Below are positions 25,093 through 33,988 of a stretch of DNA of 64,000 nt, one piece after another. The stretch's first letter is position 1; each line of letters begins with the position of its first letter. Made by a program: the position numbers and the translations under genes. Origin of the DNA: JAYPWI01 sp038135065 (GTDB taxonomy: Bacteria > Actinomycetota > Acidimicrobiia > Acidimicrobiales > Poriferisodalaceae); assembly GCA_038135065.1 (NCBI GenBank), contig JAYPWI010000012.1:34195-98194 (forward strand), read 5' to 3'. A model generated the notes under the pieces. The model saw only the letters and a list, made by a program, of their open reading frames with translations. It did not search any database and was not told where the DNA came from.

Positions 25093-27101
25093 CTAGCCCC
25101 GCCAGCGGCGAGGATCGATGCCGACTGCCCGTACTTCGTCGAAGCGGTCAGGGCCCCGTCCCATGCCGACGATGAGGAGAAATCCCTCGTCCCATACGAG
25201 GGGAACGACATAGCCGATATCGGCCGCCTCAGCGGCGGGATCACCGGTCATCTCTGCGGCGCTGAGGGTCGACCACGGACTGCCCGGCCAGCCGACGTTG
25301 ACGGACCACCGGCCCACCTCGTCGACGAAGACGAGGATGGCGGCCTCGCCGATTGCCGCCATGGCATGCAGGGTCTGCCCCTCGTTGCCCGCGAGGTCGA
25401 TCTGCCACCACGACGCTCCGAGGTCGGTCGACACCGAGACACCCTCGCTGCCATACGCGGTTGCAAAGCGACCTCCTCGGTCCAGGATCACGGCGCCGGT
25501 TCCCTTCGGTACCCGAACGGGTTCCCAGGTGCGGCCGCCGTCGGTGCTGCGGTACACCTCCGGTGAGGTCGCCGGGGCATCATGGAGTAGCCACCAGCCG
25601 CCGAGCCCATGGGCCACGTGTGCGGTGCCCGACCCTGAGAAGACGAGTTCCGGTGAGCTGTCGCCGGTCATCCTGAAGACGTCGGTCCCCGACCCACGGC
25701 CAGCAAGCTGGTCGACGTCGAGGCCCAGCATTGCCAGGGTCGCCGTCGAGGTCTCGCCCTTGGAATTGATGAAGGTCACCGTGGCCGGCTCCGACTCGTC
25801 CAGCCACCACTGCGGCTGGGCGGTGTCGTCGATCAGGCCAGCTCTGATCAGCGCACAGCCAACGCGAACGCCCGCTTGGCGGCTCACGGCTACGAGTGCC
25901 ACGGAACCATCCATGGCAGCGGACGAGATCAACGTCTCGTCGGCGACGGGCGCGGCGCTCAGCGAGGTGGACAGGTCGAAGGTTCGGGACACATCGTCGA
26001 CGAGGAGGCCGACGTCTAAACCCACCGTCTGTCCGCACATCTCGGGATCACTGTCGTACAGGGTCGACGCAGCCACTGCGTTGCTGCCCGACACGGCAGC
26101 CGACGGAAGGTCGTAGGTGCTTCTTCCGTCGATGTCGTCGGGGGTCCATGGGAGGTAGCGCCACGACACGAGGTCGTCCGTTGTGGCCAGACGCCGATCG
26201 GCTGCCCAGGTGTAGAGCGCCTGACCGTCCGACCACATCTCCATCCAGAGCGGTTCGCCTACGATCTCGGCTGGCAGTCGGGTGTGCGAGGGCTCGGTAA
26301 TCGTCGGTTCCACGGCCGCCGCGGACGCCGGGTCAGCGTCACCGGTCGCCGTGCCTGCTGATCGCCACCAGGCCACCAGGCCNNNNNNNNNNNNNNNNNN
26401 NNNNNNNNNNNNNNNNNNNNNNNNNNNNNNNNNNNNNNNNNNNNNNNNNNNNNNNNNNNNNNNNNNNNNNNNNNNNNNNNNNCCAGGCCGCCGACGCCCA
26501 GCACTATTGCGGCGAGGACGACGATCCAGCGCAGGCCTGGTCGCCGTCCCAACCGGCCAGCTCCGTCACCCTCCCCGATGGTGCCCCGCACGTCGCTGAG
26601 TTCGACGAAGGTCGGCAGGGTCTCTGCCAACTCGGCGAGGGTGACGTCTCGATCCAGATGGGTCGACAGCGACGTCGTGGCGTCGTTCAGACGGCTCTCG
26701 ATGGTGCCCCGAGAGACGCCGAGGGCGTCTGCCGTCTCGAGGGGCTCGTAGCCGAGCACCAGATGGGCGACGAGGGTGCCCCGCACGATCGGGGACATGG
26801 CTCGAAGCGCTTGCCGGAGGTCGGATGTCGGTCCTGCAGCGGGGGTCGCCCGGCGGAGGCGCCGTCCTCGGCTGCCGCTGGTGGCCCACCGAAGACCGGT
26901 CCGGTACACCCAGCCGGCCGGATCTCGACCGCTGCCAACGTCGGGCCACCGACTGGCGGCCTCTGTCCACGCTTCGTTGGCAGCCGCCTGGCCCAGACTG
27001 CTGCTACTCAAGGCAAGGGCGAGAGCCTGCACCAGGCGACCCTCGTGAGCGTCCCGGAACTCTTCGAACGAGAGCGGAGCGTCGAGGTCAGGGCCGGTCA
27101 T
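25093..27101 (-). CDS. Sigma-factor-like N-terminus + transmembrane helix + beta-propeller-like exterior (split by assembly gap)
   Basis: ATG 27101 overlaps the upstream stop (ATGA). The first 206 residues carry an ECF-like region 2 (SFEEFRDAHEGRLVQALALAL...AGWVYRTGLRWA) and region 4 (LRAMSPIVRGTLVAHLVLGYEPLETADALGVSRGTIESRL), ending in a hydrophobic GLRWIVVLAAIVLGVGGL just before 100 Ns. After the gap come 430 codons of a WD/sialidase-like propeller: SWRYLPW, an Asp-box-like YRSTDGGRTWEPV and VSTDLGASWWQI. Both gap edges carry CCAGGCC; merging them gives a continuous 633-residue frame reading GVGGLVAWWRSAG across the join. If the gap were real, these would be two genes. Confidence 0.7.
26383..26482. 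other. 100-N assembly gap inside a gene
   Basis: Exactly 100 Ns, the usual placeholder length. The last 7 bases on the left (26376-26382) and the first 7 on the right (26483-26489) are both CCAGGCC, so the contigs may simply overlap and no sequence may be missing. Confidence 0.9.
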
Positions 27102-27493
27102 GGGCGCCGCCCCCGAGTCGATCGCCGTGACGGCGAAGACGGTGCCCTGCCCTCCAGCGCGTCGAGGGCGTCGCGAAGCCAGGCGAGCGTATCGGTGTCG
27201 GGTGGTCGGATCCTGTGATCTTGCACGCGCTGGGCCCTGGCCAGTTGGGCGATGAGCGGCCACAACCTGTGGGTTGTGAGATTACGACTCATCGCAGCGT
27301 CGGCTATGAGTTGTTCGGTCATGGCCAGGCTGGGTGGGGGAGGCACGTCGCGATCGGGGGGCGGGCGCTGGATGACCGGGCCTGTCGGCGTGGTGTCGGT
27401 GGGGAAGGCGCGCAGCCCGTCGGCCAGTCGGTGCAGGCCGAAGCCAGCGACGACCAGGGAGGACACGACGGCAATGATCAGCCACAAGCTCAC
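27098..27493 (-). CDS. Small N-terminally anchored membrane protein of the moxR operon
   Basis: 131 residues: an N-terminal membrane helix (about 2-18, SLWLIIAVVSSLVVAGF), a Pro-rich linker with TGPVIQRPPPDRDVPPPP, and a helical cytoplasmic or periplasmic tail (MTEQLIADAAMSRNLTTHRLWPLIAQLARAQ). I recognise no family. Its GTG start overlaps the DUF4129 stop (GTGA) and its stop overlaps the next start (ATGA), so it belongs firmly to the five-gene operon. Confidence 0.75.
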   Translation of the reverse strand: MSLWLIIAVVSSLVVAGFGLHRLADGLRAFPTDTTPTGPVIQRPPPDRDVPPPPSLAMTEQLIADAAMSRNLTTHRLWPLIAQLARAQRVQDHRIRPPDTDTLAWLRDALDALEGRAPSSPSRRSTRGRRP

Positions 27494-28716
27494 GAGGGTC
27501 GCTCCACGATGTCGCCCGTACGCAGCAGTTCGGCCCGGACTGCGTCGAGGGCGTTGATGGCCTCGGATCGCATGGTGTCGTCGATCGGGTGGGAACTGAA
27601 TCGTGCCAACTCGAAGAGGGTGGTCAACTGGCTCATCGAGGATCCAGAGACCCCTAGCTGAGGCAGCAGTCGGTTGAGGTACTCCGACTCTGACTCTGCA
27701 TCGCGTCGCTGTGCGCCCAGCGCGCCGAATCCGCTCTCTACGAGTGAATAGGCGAGCCGGACGGCCTGGCCCGGATCATCTACCTGCTCGAGGGGGACCA
27801 AGGCCTGCTCCATCAACCCGGCTGCCTGCTCGGCCCATGCGTCGAGTTCAGGGTCGGCCACCGTCAGGTCGGTGATGGTGCCGCCTCCGTCACCTGGTGT
27901 TGCTTCCGCTGGTTTGAATTCGATCGGTTGGTCGCGGAGCAGGTTCGTCGCGAGGAGGGCGACAACGGCCAATCCAAGGAACAGGATGCCCAGAGCGGCC
28001 AGCCACTCGCCGGTGGGCGGGGGGTCATCGGTGTCGTCGAGGGCGTCACCGGGGAACGGGTTGAGCGCAGTGGGTGTCGGTTCGGTTTCTGCCTCGGCGA
28101 CTGGTTGCTCCCCTCGTGCCCGGTCGTCGAATCCGTGGACTGCCATGGCAACCGAGCCGGTCACCACGACGACGGCCACCAACGCGCCCACCGAGCCAGC
28201 AAGGGCGATGCGCAGTCGCACATCGCTGATCGGCGATCCTCGTCCCGCTGTGGCGAGGAGGAAGAGGGGAACCGTCGACCCCAGCAGTGCGCCCACCACC
28301 CACAGGCGACCGGCCGAAGTGATGGTCGCGGCGCTCACGACTGCCGCGCCGAGGGCACAGCCTACGACCAGGTTGCCGGCGAGCATCGACCGCAGCGTGC
28401 CTACCGCCAGCCGAGCGGGTCGTCGCGTGTCGAACCCCAGGTGGAGGCCGGCCAGAGCGACCACTACGGCCCCTGCTCCCCAGCCCGACTCGGTGATCCC
28501 GGCCAGGCCGCCGAAGCCCCAACCGACGCCGGCCACCGCAGCTGCCACTCCGAGGAGGGCTTCGGATCCGAGAGAGAAGGCTCCAGCGACGATGAGGCCC
28601 ACGCCGAGCGCGACCAGGCCGCCGACCTCAGGATCGGCGATCGTGGTGGCCACTCCGAGCGCCGAGAACACCACGGCAACGATGCCGCCGAGGACGGCCG
28701 TCCGAGACCAGTTCAT
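27490..28716 (-). CDS. Multi-pass membrane protein with C-terminal DUF4129-like domain
   Basis: 408 residues. About seven membrane helices occupy residues 5-200, another spans about 236-258, and a cytoplasmic helical domain follows (about 295-400) with VRLAYSLVESGFGALGAQRRDAESESEYLNRLLPQL..LTTLFELARFSSHPI, which resembles DUF4129. DUF4129 proteins accompany MoxR and DUF58 proteins (often with transglutaminase-like partners) and are thought to act in assembly of surface proteins. No transglutaminase domain is present here. Starts overlap upstream DUF58 (ATGA). Confidence 0.78.
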   Translation of the reverse strand: MNWSRTAVLGGIVAVVFSALGVATTIADPEVGGLVALGVGLIVAGAFSLGSEALLGVAAAVAGVGWGFGGLAGITESGWGAGAVVVALAGLHLGFDTRRPARLAVGTLRSMLAGNLVVGCALGAAVVSAATITSAGRLWVVGALLGSTVPLFLLATAGRGSPISDVRLRIALAGSVGALVAVVVVTGSVAMAVHGFDDRARGEQPVAEAETEPTPTALNPFPGDALDDTDDPPPTGEWLAALGILFLGLAVVALLATNLLRDQPIEFKPAEATPGDGGGTITDLTVADPELDAWAEQAAGLMEQALVPLEQVDDPGQAVRLAYSLVESGFGALGAQRRDAESESEYLNRLLPQLGVSGSSMSQLTTLFELARFSSHPIDDTMRSEAINALDAVRAELLRTGDIVERPS

Positions 28717-30014
28717 CGCCCAACCCCGATCCGTCGCCTGAGGTCCAAGAGGGCGAGGACCTCGTCCAGGCTGCCGTCACCGTCCCAGGTGCCCAGGGGA
28801 ATCCCCGTCGAGACCAACCGTGCTTGCCACATCTCTTGTTCGAAGGTCCACAGGCGTCGGGCCAATGCTGCTTCGCGGCTCGTCGGTTGACGAATAGAGG
28901 AGGTGTCAGGCTTGCACCAGACGACTACGACGTCGTAGCCGGCGCTGCGCAGCTCGAGCAGCAGTTCGGCCGGTCGCGGGTCGAGCAGTGGAGTAAGGGC
29001 GACGATGGTGACCCCGGAGCCGAGACTGGACAGCGGAAGGTCGCCGATCGACCGGGCAGCCAGGCCGGGTTCTGGGGTGACGTCGAGCAGGGCGTCGATC
29101 AGGCGTCGACGCTGTAGCCGCCCCATGCGGGGGGTGAACCAGCGGACTTGCCTCCCGACGTCGAGCACCCCGACGCGGTCGTGGGTGGACAGGTGGCCCT
29201 CGGTCAGCGCGATAGCGGCCCGAACCGCCGCATGGATGGTCGAATGGGTTCCCCGGCCCAGGGCCTGGCTGCTGTCGACGAGCAGTACGACATCGCTTGC
29301 CTGGTCGGGGTGGCGGTCGCTGACCCAGTACTCACCTCGTCGGAGCGACACCCGCCAGTTGACCGAGCGCAACCGGTCCCCGGGCCCGGCAGGGCGGAGG
29401 TCGGCGTATTCGCACCCCTCGCCACGCTGGCGGGCGAGGTGGTGGCCGACTCGGGCCCGCGTTCTGGTCGAGTGAACCATGGCGTCGAGCCGTTGGTCGG
29501 AAGGATGCACCCTGAGGGGGAGGTCGAGGGTGACCACCGAGCGACTGGCGAAGAGACCGAGTCGGTCACGGGCGGTCAGGCGGAGGCGCTTGGGGCCGGT
29601 GAGTCCCCAGGTTCCTGCATCGAGCTCGAAACGCAGCATGGTGCGGCGCCGTGCCGGCAGGCTGAGAACCTGGGTCCTGATGCCTCCGAGCACGGGTAGG
29701 TCGTCCGGGCACTCCACCTCCACGGCCAACCATGGAATGTCGACGTCGGTGTCGACGGTGACCAGCAGGTCGACGGTGTCGCCTTCGACCACCCGGTCCC
29801 GAGCCAGTCGAGCATCAACGTTGGGGGCTGGCCAGCGGTGCAGCAGTACTCCGCTGATCGGCCAGGCGAGCATGGTCGCACCGAACACGGCCGCGACTGG
29901 CTGCCCGGTGAGAACAGCCACCATGCACCCGGCGGACGACAGGAGGGCCAGGGCGAGGCCCCGGTAGGTGGTGAACCGACGAATCGTCGGGTCAGTCCCG
30001 CCTGAGAGCGGCAT
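28713..30014 (-). CDS. DUF58 domain protein (MoxR partner)
   Basis: 433 residues: two N-terminal membrane helices (about 16-34 and 38-57), a beta-rich segment (RDRVVEGDTVDLLVTV...RFELDAGTWGLTGPKRLRLTARDRLGLF), then the DUF58 core with GCEYADLRPAGPGDRLRSVNWRVSLRRGEYWV and a vWA-like region with VVLLVDSSQALG, a MIDAS-like DxSxx. DUF58 proteins cooperate with MoxR AAA+ ATPases, probably as metal-site-bearing adaptors in protein maturation. Its start lies 23 bp inside the moxR coding region. Confidence 0.88.
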   Translation of the reverse strand: MPLSGGTDPTIRRFTTYRGLALALLSSAGCMVAVLTGQPVAAVFGATMLAWPISGVLLHRWPAPNVDARLARDRVVEGDTVDLLVTVDTDVDIPWLAVEVECPDDLPVLGGIRTQVLSLPARRRTMLRFELDAGTWGLTGPKRLRLTARDRLGLFASRSVVTLDLPLRVHPSDQRLDAMVHSTRTRARVGHHLARQRGEGCEYADLRPAGPGDRLRSVNWRVSLRRGEYWVSDRHPDQASDVVLLVDSSQALGRGTHSTIHAAVRAAIALTEGHLSTHDRVGVLDVGRQVRWFTPRMGRLQRRRLIDALLDVTPEPGLAARSIGDLPLSSLGSGVTIVALTPLLDPRPAELLLELRSAGYDVVVVWCKPDTSSIRQPTSREAALARRLWTFEQEMWQARLVSTGIPLGTWDGDGSLDEVLALLDLRRRIGVGR

Positions 30015-30969
30015 GGTCGTCTTCGGTGAGAGCGGCGGGTACCGGGACCGTCTCGAGGCAACGCTCGACGACCTGCTGCGAGGAGATGCCGCGCACCCAA
30101 GCCTCCGTGCTGAGGACGAGGCGATGTCCGAACACTGCTGGGGCGAGTGACTTCACGTCGTCGGGAAGGGCAAAGTCTCGGTTGCGCACCACAGCACGGG
30201 CCCTGGCTGCTCGAAGGAGGGCCACGACGCCGCGGGTGCTCACCCCGACCTCCACGTCGGGATCGGAGCGAGTGGCTCCCGCAAGGGCAGTTGCGTAGCG
30301 CAGGAGATCGTCGTCGACCCGGACGCGTTCGGCCGCAGCGCGTGCCGACTCGACCGCGTGACCGCTCAAGACGACCCGGAGGTCGATGCGCTCGGTCCCT
30401 CGGTCGATCCGCTGCCGCAGGACTGCGAGTTCGTCGGCATCGGACAGCGGGCCGACTGCCAGCTTGAACATGAAGCGGTCGAGCTGGGCATGTGGCAGGG
30501 GATAGGTCCCGTCCGACTCGATCGGGTTCTGAGTGGCGATCACCATGAACGGAGCCGGCAACGGGTGGGTCGTCCCGTCCACGGTGACTTGAGACTCCTC
30601 CATGGCCTCGAGAAGTGCGGCCTGCGTCTTGGGTGGGGCTCGGTTGATCTCGTCACCGAGCACCAGGTTCGCGAAGACGGGTCCGGGCTCGAAGACAAGC
30701 CGGTTGTCCTCGGGCGAGGGAAGTGCAGAGCCGGTGATGTCCGAGGGAACCAGGTCCGGGGTGAACTGCACGCGGCCGAAGTGGAGGTCGGTCGCCGCAG
30801 CCAGGCTGCGGGCCATCAAGGTCTTTGCCACCCCGGGTACGTCTTCGATGAGGACATGGCCGCCCGCGACGAGGGCGACCAGGAGTGATTCGAGAACATC
30901 GCGTTTCCCCAGGACGGCGCGCTCGACCTCGTCGAGTACTGCGGACAACTGTGTGTTCGACCCCGCCAT
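29992..30969 (-). CDS. MoxR-family AAA+ ATPase
   Basis: 325 residues: Walker A EDVPGVAKT (42-50), Walker B LVLGDEINRAPPKTQAALLEAMEE, sensor 1 PFMVIATQNPIESDGTYPLPHAQLDRFMFK and a C-terminal sensor 2 region with STRGVVALLRAARARAV. MoxR ATPases act as chaperones that insert cofactors or mature surface complexes. It is the first gene of the five-gene operon and divergent from hrcA. ATG 30969 has a TAGCCT box 7 nt upstream. Confidence 0.93.
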   Translation of the reverse strand: MAGSNTQLSAVLDEVERAVLGKRDVLESLLVALVAGGHVLIEDVPGVAKTLMARSLAAATDLHFGRVQFTPDLVPSDITGSALPSPEDNRLVFEPGPVFANLVLGDEINRAPPKTQAALLEAMEESQVTVDGTTHPLPAPFMVIATQNPIESDGTYPLPHAQLDRFMFKLAVGPLSDADELAVLRQRIDRGTERIDLRVVLSGHAVESARAAAERVRVDDDLLRYATALAGATRSDPDVEVGVSTRGVVALLRAARARAVVRNRDFALPDDVKSLAPAVFGHRLVLSTEAWVRGISSQQVVERCLETVPVPAALTEDDHAALRRD

Positions 30970-30976
30970 CGCTCGC

Positions 30977-30982
30977 AGGCTA
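30977..30982 (-). promoter_or_regulatory. -10 box of the moxR operon (leaderless)
   Basis: TAGCCT on the minus strand ends 7 nt before the ATG at 30969. The divergent hrcA -10 candidate TAGTAT is at 31046-31051. Confidence 0.4.
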
Positions 30983-31068
30983 GGCGCGAAGCCCGCGGCG
31001 AACCGTGTCAGCGGCTGTGGGAGGCCTAACGCGCTGTTCGGGTCGTAGTATCGGGTCTTGGAGGCGTG

Positions 31069-32070
31069 ATGGACGAGCGCAAGGCAACGGTGTTGCGTGC
31101 GGTGGTGGAGAGTTTCATCGACACCGCCCTGCCCGTCGGGTCTCGAGCGGTCTCCGAGTTGGCCGATCTCGATGTCTCGGCAGCCACGATTCGCAACGAC
31201 ATGGCCGCCCTCGAACACGACGGGTTCCTGATGCAGCCCCACACGTCGGCAGGTCGGGTACCGACCGAGGCGGGCTACCGCTACTTCGTGGATTCGCTCG
31301 GGCCGGGCCGCCTCGACGTCACGGAGACCAGGTTGGTCCGCGCCTTTTTCGAGCACGCGCAGGGCCAACTCGAGCGCCGTTTGGTCGACACCAGTCGACT
31401 GCTGTCCCAACTCACGACCTATGCGGCCGTGGTGGTGGGTCCCTCCCACGACCCGGCCAAGATCCGTTCTGCCCAGATCGTCGATCTCGGCGATGGTCGC
31501 GCCCTGGTCGTGGTGATCACATCGAGCGGGTCGGTCGAGCGCTCCATGTTCACCCTGCCAACCGACGCTGACGGGGACGCCGTGGCGAGGGCATCCGCTG
31601 CGGTCAATGATGCGCTAGTCGGTAGGTCCCTCACTGACGGCCTGGCGGTTCCGTCGACTGGCGACGATGTCGTCGACAGACTCGTCGCCGCTGGTCTGGC
31701 ATCGGTTGAACCAGCCGATGTCGGAGGTGGAGACGTCTACGTCGGGGGAGCGGCGAAGGTGGCCGGGCAGTTCGAGGCCATCGAAACGGTGTCGTCTGTC
31801 CTTGCTCTTCTCGAAGAGCAGCTGATGGTGGTGAGCCTGCTTGGTGGGCTCGTCCAGCGGGGCATCAGCGTTGCCATTGGTACCGAGACCGGGCTGGAGT
31901 CGCTCTCGGAATGCTCGGTGGTTGTGGCGCCGTATGCGGTAGATGGTGAGCAGGTCGGTACCATCGGGCTGTTGGGACCAACCCGAATGGATTACCCCCG
32001 GGCCCTTGCTGCGGTGCAGGTCGTCAGCAGTCGTTTGGGGGAGTCGTTGGGACTGACCCACGAGGACTGA
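31069..32070 (+). CDS. hrcA: Heat-inducible transcription repressor HrcA
   Basis: 333 residues. The N-terminal winged helix has RKATVLRAVVESFIDTALPVGSRAVSE and VSAATIRNDMAALEHDGFLMQPHTSAGRVPTEAGYRYFVD. The GAF-like and C-terminal dimerisation parts end VSSRLGESLGLT. HrcA normally represses groE/dnaK operons through CIRCE operators; I see no CIRCE element in this window, so its targets lie elsewhere. GTG 31066 is 1 nt from a GGAGG; ATG 31069, 4 nt from it, is more likely. dnaJ follows 10 bp downstream. Confidence 0.93.
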   Translation: MDERKATVLRAVVESFIDTALPVGSRAVSELADLDVSAATIRNDMAALEHDGFLMQPHTSAGRVPTEAGYRYFVDSLGPGRLDVTETRLVRAFFEHAQGQLERRLVDTSRLLSQLTTYAAVVVGPSHDPAKIRSAQIVDLGDGRALVVVITSSGSVERSMFTLPTDADGDAVARASAAVNDALVGRSLTDGLAVPSTGDDVVDRLVAAGLASVEPADVGGGDVYVGGAAKVAGQFEAIETVSSVLALLEEQLMVVSLLGGLVQRGISVAIGTETGLESLSECSVVVAPYAVDGEQVGTIGLLGPTRMDYPRALAAVQVVSSRLGESLGLTHED

Positions 32071-32080
32071 CCCACTGACG

Positions 32081-33205
32081 ATGGCTAGCGACTACTACGA
32101 ACTGCTCGGTGTTGAGAAGGACGTCTCCAACGACGAGCTCAAGAAGGCGTACCGGCGTCTCGCCCGGCAGTACCACCCCGATGCCAACCCCGACGACCCG
32201 GGGGCCGAGGCGAAGTTCAAGGAGGTGAGCGAGGCCTACGCCGTGCTGTCCGATGCCGACGCGCGCGCTCGATACGACCGGTTCGGTCCTGACGGCCTCA
32301 AGGGTGGTCACGGTGGTGATGCCTTCAACTTCGATCTCTCGGACATCTTCGAAAGTTTTTTCGGCGGCAATCCGTTTGGTGGGGGTCGGTCGAGGGGGCC
32401 GTCCGGACCGCCTCGGGGTGAGGACATCGAGGCGATCCTCGATCTGTCGTTCGAGGAGGCCGTGTTCGGCGCTGACCGGCGAGTCGAGGTCCGCACTGCT
32501 CTGGTCTGTGAGGGATGTGACGGGTCAGGGGCTGCACCGGGATCCACCGTTCGAACCTGTGGGACCTGTCAGGGAATGGGTCAGGTTCGTCAGGTGCGGC
32601 AGAGTCTGCTGGGCCAGATGGTCACCTCCGCTGCATGCCCGACCTGCCGAGGTATGGGCGAAGAGATTCCCGAGCCTTGTGGCGAATGTCGGGGTGACGG
32701 CCGAGTCATCGATATGGCGAACTACGAGGTCCGAGTGCCTGCAGGCGTCGATGCCGGGTCGACCCTTCGTCTCAACGGGCGAGGCGCTGCTGGGGTGCGC
32801 GGTGGTGTTGCCGGCGATCTCTATGTCGCTGTGCGGGTGGCCCCTTCGGACACCTTCGTGCGCGAGGGGGACCACCTCATCGCCGAGCAAGCCGTCACCA
32901 TGCTGCAGGCTGCCCTGGGCGCCCGTATCGAGTTCGAGACCCTGGACGGTCCCGAGGAACTAGCCATTCCTCCTGGTACCCAACCCGGCGAGGTGGTCCG
33001 CCTGCGAGGCCGAGGTGTGCCTCGGCTCGAGGGTCGGGGGCGGGGTCGCGGTGATCTGCTCATCCACCTGCGGGTCGACATTCCGACCAAGCTCTCGAAA
33101 GAAGACGAGGCAGCGCTCCGTGAGGTTGCCCAGCGGCGTGGCGAGGCGGTGGCTGACCCGAGCGATCAAGGCCTGCTTGGCAAGATCCGCTCAGCCTTCC
33201 AATAA
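32081..33205 (+). CDS. dnaJ: Chaperone DnaJ (type I Hsp40)
   Basis: 374 residues. J domain 1-70 with H32-P33-D34, a Gly/Phe-rich stretch (FFGGNPFGGG), four CxxCxGxG zinc repeats (CEGCDGSG, CGTCQGMG, CPTCRGMG, CGECRGDG) and the C-terminal substrate domain. It stimulates DnaK ATPase and delivers unfolded clients. The hrcA-dnaJ pair without grpE/dnaK is the usual actinobacterial DnaJ2 arrangement; another dnaJ probably sits with dnaK elsewhere. Confidence 0.96.
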   Translation: MASDYYELLGVEKDVSNDELKKAYRRLARQYHPDANPDDPGAEAKFKEVSEAYAVLSDADARARYDRFGPDGLKGGHGGDAFNFDLSDIFESFFGGNPFGGGRSRGPSGPPRGEDIEAILDLSFEEAVFGADRRVEVRTALVCEGCDGSGAAPGSTVRTCGTCQGMGQVRQVRQSLLGQMVTSAACPTCRGMGEEIPEPCGECRGDGRVIDMANYEVRVPAGVDAGSTLRLNGRGAAGVRGGVAGDLYVAVRVAPSDTFVREGDHLIAEQAVTMLQAALGARIEFETLDGPEELAIPPGTQPGEVVRLRGRGVPRLEGRGRGRGDLLIHLRVDIPTKLSKEDEAALREVAQRRGEAVADPSDQGLLGKIRSAFQ

Positions 33206-33230
33206 GCGGCGTCGGTTGGGGGCGGGGTCG

Positions 33231-33947
33231 ATGGTCGGACAGCTGCCGAACCCTCCCGATGGCGACGGTGGGCCGCACTTCTTTGTCGATTCGCTCGAGG
33301 ACCCTCGACTCGGCGAGGACGACGCGCACCACCTCAGGAAGGTGCTTCGGGTGAAGACCGGCGATGCGGTCACCATCTCGGACGGTCGAGGTCGATGGTG
33401 CCCTGCGATGTTGGCCGGTCGGACGGAGTTGGAGCGGACGGGCGAAATCGTCGAAGTGCCCGTTGCTGTTCCAGAGGTCACGGTTGGCTTCGTGGTCACC
33501 AAGGGCGACAGGCCTGGTTGGGTGGTGCAGAAGCTCACCGAGTTGGGCGTCGATCGAATCCATCTGCTGTCGTCGGCCCGGTCCGTCGTGCGTTGGGACC
33601 AAGCCAAGGCAGCGGCCCAACTCGAGCGACTACGCACTGTGGCAAGGAGCGCTGCGATGCAGAGCCGACAGGTCCGCCTGCCGACCCTCGAAGGCGTCGA
33701 TCCCGTCGATGTTGCCCTCGAGGCACACGGTGGGGTCCTCGCCCATCGCGATGGTGTGCCCCCGTCGCTGGCCACCCCCCGTGTCTACATTGGTCCGGAG
33801 GGTGGTTGGGAGCCGCGCGAAGTGTCACTGAGTCCGCGCAGAGTGAACCTGGCTTCCTCGGTGCTACGGGCCGACACAGCGGCTGTCGTTGCCGGGACGG
33901 TCCTGACCATGTTGCGGAATAAATTGGCATTCGAACACTCTGGGTGA
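33231..33947 (+). CDS. rsmE: 16S rRNA (uracil1498-N3)-methyltransferase RsmE
   Basis: 238 residues, the family's usual length when started at ATG 33231. N-terminal PUA-like part with DDAHHLRKVLRVKTGDAVTISDGRG, then the SPOUT knot: VTKGDRPGWVVQKLTELGVDRIHLL, the QSRQVRLPTLEGV segment, and the SAM-binding YIGPEGGWEPREV with LASSVLRADTAAVVAGTVL. Methylates U1498 in the decoding region of 16S rRNA. Its position right after dnaJ is conserved in many bacteria. Confidence 0.94.
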   Translation: MVGQLPNPPDGDGGPHFFVDSLEDPRLGEDDAHHLRKVLRVKTGDAVTISDGRGRWCPAMLAGRTELERTGEIVEVPVAVPEVTVGFVVTKGDRPGWVVQKLTELGVDRIHLLSSARSVVRWDQAKAAAQLERLRTVARSAAMQSRQVRLPTLEGVDPVDVALEAHGGVLAHRDGVPPSLATPRVYIGPEGGWEPREVSLSPRRVNLASSVLRADTAAVVAGTVLTMLRNKLAFEHSG

Positions 33948-33988
33948 GCTAGAGTCTCGGTCCTGGCGATCCACTCGTATGCGACAGA

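Noticed and set aside
25093..26376. Stand-alone propeller gene starting at GTG 26376
   Set aside because: That GTG is the last codon before the gap and would give a protein without signal sequence; merging the gap through the shared 7-mer places the codon inside a membrane helix.
30970..31068. CIRCE operator (TTAGCACTC-N9-GAGTGCTAA) before hrcA
   Set aside because: No such inverted repeat or close variant is present; HrcA targets must lie elsewhere.
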